64,000 nt of DNA from an uncultured Candidatus Melainabacteria bacterium. GTDB lineage: Bacteria; Cyanobacteriota; Vampirovibrionia; Gastranaerophilales; Gastranaerophilaceae. The first letter of the stretch is position 1, and the number at the start of each line of letters is the position of its first letter. A program made the position numbers and the translations under genes. The stretch is from assembly GCA_934667125.1 (NCBI GenBank), contig CAKULF010000004.1, positions 92,378 to 156,377 of the forward strand, in the 5' to 3' direction. The notes beneath the pieces are model-generated. The model made no database searches, was not told where the DNA came from, and worked only from the letters and a program-made list of their open reading frames with translations. Below, in pieces: positions 17,267-24,615 of this stretch.

Positions 17267-17413
17267 CTGGCTTCGCTTTCTGCTCCTGTCAAATCGAAGA
17301 TTTGAAACGTCGCCTATCAACAGTTGCAAAATGTCAAATTCATCATTTGCCATTTTTCACTCTGGCTTCGCAGCTTCGACTGCTTAATCGTCAAGTTCAT
17401 CACTTGCCGATTA
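17267..17413. repeat. Cluster of related hairpins with covarying stems (intergenic)
   Basis: No gene lies here (17197-17429). Hairpin 1: CAAAT/ATTTG around CGAAG (17290-17304). Hairpin 2: AAAATG-T-CAAAT, loop TCATC, ATTTG-C-CATTTT (17328-17356). Hairpin 3: TAATCG-T-CAAGT, loop TCATC, ACTTG-C-CGATTA (17385-17413). Hairpins 2 and 3 share the loop and an internal T/C mismatch, but their stems differ by compensatory changes. A direct repeat CTGGCTTCGC occurs at 17267-17276 and 17362-17371, and GCAG/CTGC (17370-17383) forms another stem. The block is visibly more GC-rich than its surroundings. It may be a palindromic mobile element or the 3' end of the HEAT mRNA. Confidence 0.65.
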
Positions 17414-17429
17414 TCGCACCGGCTGCTGC

Positions 17430-18290
17430 CTAGAAGAAGCTTGGTTTTTTAACAGCTTGAGCATTTTGGTTTTGCATAGCTTCCCAATTTGCTGCCATGA
17501 TTTTTTTGAATGATTTTAAAGCTGTATCTTCTAATTCGCCTAATTCTTCAGCGTTGATAATTAATTCTCTTAATGGAAGTAATGCTCTTTGGTCACGAAG
17601 AACACCTAAAGCAGCAGCTGCGCCAGCTCTAACTAAATCGTTTTCTTTTTCGTTTTTCATTACTTCGATTAACGCTGGAACGGCTTTTCTGTCGTTTAAT
17701 TTGCCAAGAGAAGCAACAGCATAAATTCTAACGTTTACCCATTCGTCTTTTAACATATTGATAATTTTATCAACACATTTTGGGTTGCCGATTTCGCCTA
17801 ATGCACGAGTAGCGTCACATCTAACATTAACTTTTTCGTGATCTAATGAATCGATTAAAGCGTCAGTTGCAACATCACCGATTTCGATTAAAGCTTCTGT
17901 TGCTGTTATACAAACTTGAGGATTTTCATCATTTAGTGCTTCAACAAGTGGTTCTACAACGATTTCGCCGCCTAAACGACCAAGCGCACGAGCTGCACGA
18001 ACTCGAACGTCTACGTTTCTGTCTAATCTTAAAGATTCAATTAAAGGAACTGTTGCGTTTGTGTCGCCAAGTTCACCTAATGCACGAGCTGCATATAAAC
18101 GTACTGAACCGTTTTTATCGTTCTTAAGAACATTGATTAAAGGTTCAACAGCATTAAAATCACCCATTTCGCCAAGAATTCTTGCCGCATTATATCTAAC
18201 TTTTTCGGAATTAGATGTTTTTAAATCTTTTACTAATTCGTCGAAAGATTTTTTTGTTGATTTTTTTCTGTTGTTCACACTAATTGTCAT
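17430..18290 (-). CDS. HEAT-repeat protein (PBS-lyase HEAT-like)
   Basis: A 286-aa alpha-solenoid with about eight HEAT-like repeats of about 31 residues from residue ~18 to ~260, of the pattern VRxxAARALGxLGDxxAVxPLIxxL (for example VRVRAARALGRLGG and VRCDATRALGEIG). This class includes cyanobacterial phycobilin-lyase-like and scaffold proteins. No lyase activity can be claimed from repeats alone. I choose the ATG at 18290 (MTISVNNRKK) because GGAGGAA lies 4 nt before it; the ATG at 18308 has none. Codon use is more biased than in its neighbours, suggesting high expression. The 3' flank contains the hairpin cluster. Confidence 0.85.
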   Translation of the reverse strand: MTISVNNRKKSTKKSFDELVKDLKTSNSEKVRYNAARILGEMGDFNAVEPLINVLKNDKNGSVRLYAARALGELGDTNATVPLIESLRLDRNVDVRVRAARALGRLGGEIVVEPLVEALNDENPQVCITATEALIEIGDVATDALIDSLDHEKVNVRCDATRALGEIGNPKCVDKIINMLKDEWVNVRIYAVASLGKLNDRKAVPALIEVMKNEKENDLVRAGAAAALGVLRDQRALLPLRELIINAEELGELEDTALKSFKKIMAANWEAMQNQNAQAVKKPSFF

Positions 18291-18570
18291 TGTTTCCTCC
18301 AATAACATTACACACTATTACACTACTTATATTTATATAAAAAAATTATGAGTCTAAAAATTGATAGTTTGTTGTTAATATTTTAACTTTTATTACGAAT
18401 TTTTTGTTTTTTGTTATGTCCATAAATTAGTTATTTATATTTCCCTGAACACTTTGCTTTGTTATATTAGCATTTTTTTTAGTGTTTGTCTTACATTATT
18501 TGATTTAGTTGGCTGATTTATATAATTATTTTTCTAAATATACTGAACAATACGTAAAATCAATATAGCT

Positions 18571-18620
18571 TATGTTAACATTTCTTAACATAAAAATACA
18601 CAAAAATTTTGTTTGTGTAT
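18571..18620. repeat. Two adjacent hairpins in the leader region
   Basis: TATGTTAA (18571-18578) pairs with TTAACATA (18585-18592). ATACACAAA (18596-18604) pairs with TTTGTGTAT (18612-18620). Both are perfect stems of 8-9 bp with 6-7 nt loops, placed back to back 3 nt apart. Confidence 0.6.
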
Positions 18621-18634
18621 GAAAAGGATTTATC

Positions 18635-18676
18635 ATGCTTAAAAAATTGAAAATTTTAATTGTTAACAAATGTTAA
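18635..18676 (+). CDS. Possible 13-aa leader peptide
   Basis: ATG at 18635 has AAAAGGA 7 nt upstream. The ORF encodes MLKKLKILIVNKC and stops inside the following hairpin. A short ORF with its own ribosome site overlapping a terminator-like stem resembles attenuation leaders, but there is no run of a single regulatory amino acid. Speculative. Confidence 0.25.
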   Translation: MLKKLKILIVNKC

Positions 18677-18693
18677 AATTATCAATTTTTTTT
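18641..18693 (+). terminator. Long terminator-like hairpin upstream of the giant HD-protein gene
   Basis: AAAAAATTGA (18641-18650) and AATTTTAA (18652-18659) pair with TTAAAATT (1873-based arm at 18673-18680) and TCAATTTTTT (18682-18691), with one A/A mismatch: an 18-bp stem. The loop includes the palindrome TTGTTAACAA (18660-18669). The stem runs into a T-tract, as in an intrinsic terminator or attenuator, although it is nearly all A/T. Confidence 0.45.
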
Positions 18694-18757
18694 CTAAAGT
18701 TATACCACGAAACGCCCGTTATTATAACTATATAAAATAACATGGAATAAGGTGTGT

Positions 18758-21700
18758 ATGTCTGAAGATACTATAAAACTTGCAGGGTTTGGGTTTTTAA
18801 CCAAAAAACTTCAAGAAAATAACGTTAAAATAGATGAAGAAGAATTATCTTCTTTATTTTCAGACACGCTTCAAAATGCTGATAACGATTCAATTTCAGC
18901 TGATGATTTTTCAAAAGTTTTATCAAACACATATAATATTAATTCTTCTGATGTTTTAGACGCTCTTGAAGAAATTGCTAATTCTGATGGAGTTGATGAC
19001 CTTAGTTTGGCTGACTTTGAAAAATATCAAGAAAAAAATGTAGAAAATTCTAATCAATATATTAATATATCATCCGAAACAATCAAAAATATCCCATCGA
19101 GCGCCACAATTCAAACTCAAGATGGTGAAATTAAAGTTTCAGATTATATTAATTCTATTCTTTCTTCAACATCTTCTCTAACAGAACAAGAAACAAAACA
19201 ATATGCCTTAAATTTCTTATCCCAAACCCTTTCTCAAACAAAAGAAACTTATCAAACCCAAAAAGAATCCGAGGGGATTATTTCAAGCGGATACAACTTT
19301 TTAAAAGAATTAACAGGACTTGGAACATCAGATAAAGATATTGAAAAACAAATTGCAAACCAAGAAGAAATGATTAACGCCCTAAATGACGCAATGAATG
19401 GCAAAGGCGACTTATCTTTTGAAGAAACTTGGAAAAAATACACAGGCGTTGACTATTCAAAAGAAAAAATGGACGCTTATCTTGAAACATCAGCAAAATA
19501 TCAAGCCATAATGGTTGGTTGTCAATATGACGAAAATTTTATGGAAAATTTTGAAAAATCAACCGGCGCAAGCGTTAACGATGTTATGAAAGATTTTATT
19601 TCTTCTAAGCAAGAAACTTTTGGAAAAGATTTTGACCTTGAAAGTACTTTTGAAAAATATCAACAAGATCAACAAACTTTTACATCAAAATTATCTAGCG
19701 TTATGTCTATGGCTGGTTTAGCTTGTACTTTGGCTTCTTTTGTTTGTCCTCCTGCAGGTGCGGTCTTGTTGCCACTTGGAAGAACACTACAACTTAGCGG
19801 TATGTTTATTGATAACGGACTTGATTTAATTGATAAAGCAACCGATAAAGACGGTTTAACATTGTCTGAAGCTAAGGATTTAGGCATAGATACAGGTGCT
19901 GAAGCTCTTGGCTTTTTAATGGGTAGAAAAATTGGCGGATTTACAAACGGTTTAAATAATACGGTTAAAACAGCTCTTGGCGCAAAAGGTGTTAATAATA
20001 TTGTTTCAACCGTTGCAGGTCAAATTGCAGAAACAACGACAGACGCTGCTTTATCCTTAGGTACTGATTATGCAATTGCTCAAGCAACTTCTGTTGCTAA
20101 AACAGGCGAATTTTTAGATTCAAGCCAATACTGGTCTGTTGATAGGTTCCTTGGCGAAGGCAGAAACCAATTAATTGCAATATTATCAGGGGTTGCCCAA
20201 GGTAAAGTTTCAAAATATCAACAAACAATGGTTGAAACCGCCAAAGCACAAGTCTTGATGGGCGACTTCGATTCTGCTCGTGAGTCACTCAAAAACTCAG
20301 GCTTGAAACTTGCTGATGGCGATTTTGATGAGTTTGTAGAAGGTGTTAAAATGCAAGACACACTTGCAAGACAGCAAACTTCGCAAGATGATGAAATCTT
20401 AAAGTCGTTGAGTGCTGAAAGTGAAAAACTGCCTGAAGCGCAAAAAGTTGATGATGTTGAAAATACTCAAGATGTTGCCGATGATGCTAGTAAAAATTCG
20501 AATAAACAAAATCTTTTAAATGATGAAACAGAAAAGACATCTGTTGTGGCTGCTTCAAACCTGCAAAAAGTTTCACGAGAAGAAGTTGAAAATGCTTTAG
20601 AAGATTTTGTACAAGAAATGCAAGAAAATTCTTGGGGTTGGTGGGATCCGGAGGATAATGAAGAGTTGCTAAAAAAACTTGTAAGTTCTTCTGATGATTC
20701 GACTAATTTGAAATTAATTAGTTTGGCAAAAAATTTGTTACATAATGGTGATAAGCAATTTGAATATATAGATTATATTTTGAAAAGACCTTCTGAAATC
20801 CAAGATAAATTAATAACAATGACTGATAATTTAATTTCAAACGATTGTTTTCGACATTATGCTAACTGGTATGGCTTTGATGCATTTGTAAGAGGTGTAT
20901 CGGAATCAAAAATAGATTTTATTAATAAATTCTGTGAAAATAAGGAAGAAATTGACCCCGACTGTTTTAAAACTTTCTTTTCAAGATTGGAACAGGGTAA
21001 AATTGAATTACCCTCTTTGGATTCTACATTAGATGTTGCAAATACTTTAAGTAATTTTGGAGCTAAAGTACAAAATGATAAATCAAATAGTTTAAGTGAT
21101 TCTGATGTTGCAGAAATCAAAGCAAATGTATTTTTACAATTTCTTGAAAATCATGACAGTGAAGTTGCAAATACAGCTGTGGATTTCGCAAGTTTGCTTG
21201 TAAAAAATGAAAATATTGGCGCTGATGATATAAATAAAATGTTAAACATTGTTTTTGTTGATTCAGATAGTGAATTTTTTAAACCTTACCCACAAACAAG
21301 CAAGACTAGCAAAGATACAATAATAAGTGGTATGAAATTTGTTGAAAAAGCTATCGATATGGGATTAACTGCTGCCGAGACAACTAAAATAGCAAGAAAT
21401 ATTGATTTTGAATATAGGGAACAAAGTATTAATACAGATATTCCTTTAGAAAAATTGCGTACTATTGCAGCTAAAATTACGGATAGTGCTGATATTAGCA
21501 TAAATGCAAAAAGTGAACTTTTGTGTCAATTATTCGGGGTTCCAAGTAATATTTCTGAAATGACACTTGCTAAAAAAATGAGCTGTTTAAACGCGATGGA
21601 AGAAATTAAATCCAGTGACTTGTACCTTGAAGCTCAGGATAGTTTTTCTGGTTTTAGTAGTAAGATGACCACAATCCAAAATTCAATCAACCATATAATA

Positions 21701-23446
21701 AATCCAACAGATGTATCTTCAGAATCTAAAAAACAAATGTTTAAAGGATTTTTTGCAAATAATGATAATAATCTAGATAATCTGTTGTCAACAGCTGATT
21801 TTACTCAGTATGGTAAAGACGGCGTTCCTTTAGAATATTCAAGAAGTCAATTTTTGCAAGATTTAACTGATGTTTTAAAAACTTCAACTAAAACAGAGCA
21901 AAACGAAATATTTGATAAGCTCGGCATTTCTGTTATAAAGGATGAAACAGGCAAAATTACAGGATATGATGGCGTTATTAATTTAACGAAATTATCAACT
22001 GAAGGAACGGATGGCGCTGTTTTATCTTTGGTTAATCGTTTTATTAAAGAAAATTCTGTTAATACCGGTGATGTTGAAATTGATAATGCTTTAAATTCTT
22101 TAATTCAAGGTATGCCTGAATTTATCAATGTTGTTGGCAAACAGCAACATTCTACGCAAGATTTGTCCGTTGATGCGCATATTTTAACAGTATTACAACA
22201 AGCCATGTCTAATCCTAATTATCAAAATTTATCAAATCAAGATAAATTTTGTTTGAAATTAGCAACCATAATGCATGATATATCAAAAGCAGAAGGGGTT
22301 GTTGATGCGGATCACCCTGATGTTGCTGCATTATATGCTAGGGACATTTTAAGTAAATTTAATTTATCAAATGAGGTAAAAGATAGAGTTTGTGAATTGA
22401 TTAAAAATCATCATTGGTTAAAAGAATATAATACGGGTTCAATTAGCGCTTCTCAAGTTGCTGCACAATTTAGAAGAACAGACGATTTAGCTATTGCTCA
22501 AATTATGGCAGAAGCTGATCTAAAAGGTGTAAAAATAGATGGAAGTTTTTATGAAAAATTTTCTTCAGCCCTAACTGATGAAAGTCAAGCACCTATTGAA
22601 AATGCACTTAATGCTATTAACTCTATGGGACAAATGTTTTTGACAAATAAAGTAATAAATCAAAGTAAGTTACCAACAGTTGAATATGATGAACAAGAAT
22701 ATAAAGTTGTTGACTTAACAAGTCTTTCAAAAGATTTTGATTTATCTCAATTTGGATTTGAACCCGGAACAACGCCTGAAAATATGAGAATATTTGTTCA
22801 TATGGTTAGACCAGAGTATGATAAAACGCTAGAAACGGTTTATAATTTGGGCGATGTTGCTAATCAAGGACTACTATGTGCTTCCTATGTTTCTGTTGAT
22901 AATAGTCACACATGCTGGGAACTTCAATTTGGTGTTAGTCTTGAAGCAGATAATGTAAATATTGCTAATGCGACATATAAAGATCAACATTCAGGACGAA
23001 ATAAAAACTTTGATGATTTCGCCGACATTATTACTCAACAGCCGATATTGTTGGAAGAAGGCTGGTTGAGTTTTCCTAAAGATAATGATAGTAATTTTAG
23101 AAATCTAATTTCTGATTCCATAAAACAAGAACTTGGATTATCTGATAGTGAATATTCTCAATTATATAGTTCTATACAAAAATATAAATATACCTCTCAA
23201 TTCGATAATATTCCAGAAATTAAAGTTGGGGATAAAACTTTCACTGGTGCACAAGTTAAACAAGCAATTTTAAATGCTGATGAGTTAACTATTAAAAATA
23301 ATCCTAATCGTCATAATGAAGCAAATTTATATGCACCAAAAGTTAATGCAGTCGTAGCTAAGGTTAGCAAATTGGAAGACGTTCCACAAGAATTATTAGC
23401 TTTTGCTCAAGAACATAATTTACCAATTTATTTATTAGGAAACTAA
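18758..23446 (+). CDS. Giant multidomain protein with HD phosphohydrolase domain
   Basis: A 1562-aa protein; I use ATG 18758, 5 nt after AAGG, rather than the GTG at 18752. Residues ~1-110 contain EF-hand-like acidic loops (NADNDSISADDF, NSDGVDDLSLADF). A helical region follows, then a Gly/Ala-rich hydrophobic segment at ~325-450 (SMAGLACTLASFVCPPAGAV, and GFLMGRKIGGFTNG) that may interact with membranes. A long helical middle follows. An HD domain lies at ~1138-1220: DAHILTVLQQ, then IMHDISK (HD pair at ~1172), then DADHPDV, then KNHHWL (~1217). These give a full H...HD...H...H metal set. The C-terminal ~250 residues are an unrecognised domain ending with NRHNEANLYAPKVNAVVAKV and a short tail. 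It has no signal peptide. Possibly a large effector or toxin-like protein (inference). Confidence 0.75.
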   Translation: MSEDTIKLAGFGFLTKKLQENNVKIDEEELSSLFSDTLQNADNDSISADDFSKVLSNTYNINSSDVLDALEEIANSDGVDDLSLADFEKYQEKNVENSNQYINISSETIKNIPSSATIQTQDGEIKVSDYINSILSSTSSLTEQETKQYALNFLSQTLSQTKETYQTQKESEGIISSGYNFLKELTGLGTSDKDIEKQIANQEEMINALNDAMNGKGDLSFEETWKKYTGVDYSKEKMDAYLETSAKYQAIMVGCQYDENFMENFEKSTGASVNDVMKDFISSKQETFGKDFDLESTFEKYQQDQQTFTSKLSSVMSMAGLACTLASFVCPPAGAVLLPLGRTLQLSGMFIDNGLDLIDKATDKDGLTLSEAKDLGIDTGAEALGFLMGRKIGGFTNGLNNTVKTALGAKGVNNIVSTVAGQIAETTTDAALSLGTDYAIAQATSVAKTGEFLDSSQYWSVDRFLGEGRNQLIAILSGVAQGKVSKYQQTMVETAKAQVLMGDFDSARESLKNSGLKLADGDFDEFVEGVKMQDTLARQQTSQDDEILKSLSAESEKLPEAQKVDDVENTQDVADDASKNSNKQNLLNDETEKTSVVAASNLQKVSREEVENALEDFVQEMQENSWGWWDPEDNEELLKKLVSSSDDSTNLKLISLAKNLLHNGDKQFEYIDYILKRPSEIQDKLITMTDNLISNDCFRHYANWYGFDAFVRGVSESKIDFINKFCENKEEIDPDCFKTFFSRLEQGKIELPSLDSTLDVANTLSNFGAKVQNDKSNSLSDSDVAEIKANVFLQFLENHDSEVANTAVDFASLLVKNENIGADDINKMLNIVFVDSDSEFFKPYPQTSKTSKDTIISGMKFVEKAIDMGLTAAETTKIARNIDFEYREQSINTDIPLEKLRTIAAKITDSADISINAKSELLCQLFGVPSNISEMTLAKKMSCLNAMEEIKSSDLYLEAQDSFSGFSSKMTTIQNSINHIINPTDVSSESKKQMFKGFFANNDNNLDNLLSTADFTQYGKDGVPLEYSRSQFLQDLTDVLKTSTKTEQNEIFDKLGISVIKDETGKITGYDGVINLTKLSTEGTDGAVLSLVNRFIKENSVNTGDVEIDNALNSLIQGMPEFINVVGKQQHSTQDLSVDAHILTVLQQAMSNPNYQNLSNQDKFCLKLATIMHDISKAEGVVDADHPDVAALYARDILSKFNLSNEVKDRVCELIKNHHWLKEYNTGSISASQVAAQFRRTDDLAIAQIMAEADLKGVKIDGSFYEKFSSALTDESQAPIENALNAINSMGQMFLTNKVINQSKLPTVEYDEQEYKVVDLTSLSKDFDLSQFGFEPGTTPENMRIFVHMVRPEYDKTLETVYNLGDVANQGLLCASYVSVDNSHTCWELQFGVSLEADNVNIANATYKDQHSGRNKNFDDFADIITQQPILLEEGWLSFPKDNDSNFRNLISDSIKQELGLSDSEYSQLYSSIQKYKYTSQFDNIPEIKVGDKTFTGAQVKQAILNADELTIKNNPNRHNEANLYAPKVNAVVAKVSKLEDVPQELLAFAQEHNLPIYLLGN

Positions 23447-23470
23447 AAAACTCTCCTTCTGGAGAGTTTT
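23447..23470 (+). terminator. Rho-independent terminator of the giant gene
   Basis: AAAACTCTCC (23447-23456) pairs with GGAGAGTTTT (23461-23470) around a TTCT loop, directly after the stop codon. Confidence 0.85.
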
Positions 23471-23473
23471 AAA

Positions 23474-23563
23474 TGGTGCCCTGGGCCAGACTTGAACTGG
23501 CACGAAGTTATTAGCCTCATCGGATTTTAAGTCCGACGTGTCTACCGATTCCACCACCAGGGC
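23474..23563 (-). tRNA. tRNA-Leu (anticodon UAA), CCA encoded
   Basis: On the minus strand the acceptor stem GCCCTGG pairs with CCAGGGC, followed by A and an encoded CCA. The D-arm contains GGTAGACACG, the anticodon loop CTTAAAA between TCGGA and TCCGA gives anticodon UAA, a long variable arm (class II) follows, and the T-arm is CCAG-TTCAAGT-CTGG. Total 90 nt. Confidence 0.95.
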
Positions 23564-23620
23564 AAATATTTATTTTTCAAACACCTTTTGGGTGCTAGAA
23601 AATAATACTATAAAAAAATT

Positions 23621-23833
23621 TTATTGTCCAGCATTTTTTTCAATAATTTTATTCATAGCGTCAACCATAGCGTCAACGTCTATTCCGTGGACTTTTGCGC
23701 CTGCTTCAAGATTTTCAAATCTAGCCGCAGCGCAGCCAATACAACCCATGTTGAATTGCGCAAATACTTCTAATGTTTCAGGATGTTGTGTCACAATATC
23801 CATAATTCCCATATCTTTTGTTACTTTTGTCAT
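23621..23833 (-). CDS. DUF1858 small redox-disulfide protein
   Basis: A 70-aa protein with the DUF1858 pattern: KDMGIMDIVTQHPETLEVFAQFNMGCIGCAAARFENLEAGAKVHGID, with the paired Cys of GCIGCA at about residues 30-33. The family is found alone or fused to redox and hybrid-cluster proteins, mostly in anaerobes, and is thought to carry a redox-active disulfide (family knowledge). It is monocistronic, with AAGG upstream of the ATG. It supports an anaerobic lifestyle. Confidence 0.9.
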   Translation of the reverse strand: MTKVTKDMGIMDIVTQHPETLEVFAQFNMGCIGCAAARFENLEAGAKVHGIDVDAMVDAMNKIIEKNAGQ

Positions 23834-23874
23834 AATTTTTTTGCCTTTTTAAATATTTACATTAAGAAAATACC

Positions 23875-24009
23875 ATGAATATTAAAAATAATACAACATT
23901 TTCTTTCATCGGTTTAAAAGAATTAAGAAGAAAAGAATTTCAAAAACGCATTGCTTTTGACGAAAGCAAGTTAAACCTATTGATCAGACTCAAAATTCTT
24001 TTTGAGTAG
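23875..24009 (+). CDS. Possible 44-aa ORF
   Basis: An open frame from ATG 23875 to TAG 24007-24009, product MNIKNNTTFSFIGLKELRRK and onwards, basic. No convincing ribosome site precedes it, and its end overlaps the 3' end of the convergent BFN gene by 33 bp. It fills the gap between two minus-strand genes. Weakly supported. Confidence 0.2.
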   Translation: MNIKNNTTFSFIGLKELRRKEFQKRIAFDESKLNLLIRLKILFE

Positions 24010-24489
24010 GTTTTCAAAATCGGATGGTTTAATATCTTTGATGAAGTTTTTGAATTCTTGAGCTTCTTGTTCGTCTTTTTCAACGTCTGTTGAAACAAGT
24101 CCTGACGCTAATACGTTTGTCGTAACGTATATTGGAACGTCGGCTCTAAGCGCTATAGCTATAGCATCAGACGGACGAGAATCTATTTCTATTTCTTTAT
24201 CTAATTTTTCATTGTACATAAATACGCTTGAAAAATAAGTTTGCTCTTCAACATTATTAATTTCAACTCTTGTGATTTTAAATTCTGATTTTTCTGCTAT
24301 TTGCAAGAATAAATCATGCGTCATTGGGCGAGTTGAGGGAATATTTTCAATTTTTCTTATTATAGCACTTGCTTCTGCGCTTCCTATCCAAATTGGAAGA
24401 GCTTTTCTGTTTTCTAAATCATTTAAAACTACAATGGGCGAGCCTGAACGAGTGTCTAGCGCTATACCCATTACTCTCATTTCAATCAT
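23977..24489 (-). CDS. Bifunctional nuclease (BFN/DUF151) domain protein
   Basis: A 170-aa protein covered mostly by the BFN domain: VLNDLENRKALPIWIGSAEASAI (about residues 22-44), then RPMTHDLF and RPSDAIAIALRADVPIYV (about 104-121), which are the family's conserved blocks. Plant and archaeal members have nuclease activity; the bacterial role is unknown. The last ~35 residues form an acidic helical tail. The start ATG 24489 has AAGGAG 6 nt upstream. It is divergent from the acyl-CoA synthetase gene. Confidence 0.9.
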   Translation of the reverse strand: MIEMRVMGIALDTRSGSPIVVLNDLENRKALPIWIGSAEASAIIRKIENIPSTRPMTHDLFLQIAEKSEFKITRVEINNVEEQTYFSSVFMYNEKLDKEIEIDSRPSDAIAIALRADVPIYVTTNVLASGLVSTDVEKDEQEAQEFKNFIKDIKPSDFENLLKKNFESDQ

Positions 24490-24557
24490 TTCTATTTCTC
24501 CTTTAAAATTATATTATCATTAAAATAAGAATAAATTTACAAATGTTTAGACTATTT

Positions 24558-24586
24558 TTGACAAAAAATTCTTATACATTTAGAAT
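24558..24586 (+). promoter_or_regulatory. Strong sigma70-type promoter of the AMP-forming synthetase
   Basis: TTGACA (24558-24563), a 17-bp spacer, and TAGAAT (24581-24586) predict a start near 24593 and a leader of about 23 nt that contains the ribosome site GGAG (24605-24608). Confidence 0.75.
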
Positions 24587-24615
24587 ATCTTTCTAGGGGA
24601 TTATGGAGTTAAAAT

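Larger units (their letters stand above)
18291..18757. other. Long structured intergenic region between divergent genes
   Basis: This 467-bp stretch has no gene longer than 13 codons. It contains three consecutive hairpins (18571-18592, 18596-18620, 18641-18693) and a 13-codon ORF (18635-18676), annotated separately. It must carry the promoters of the divergent HEAT and giant-protein genes. Several TATAAA/TATATT-like boxes occur, but none is clearly preferred in such AT-rich DNA. Confidence 0.6.

Noticed and set aside
17267..17413. CRISPR array or integron attC sites
   Set aside because: Repeats are not regularly spaced with unique spacers, no cas genes or integrase are near, and no attC core (RYYYAAC) is apparent.
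23538..23852. 104-aa plus-strand frame
   Set aside because: It runs through tRNA-Leu and is antisense to the clearly recognisable DUF1858 gene.
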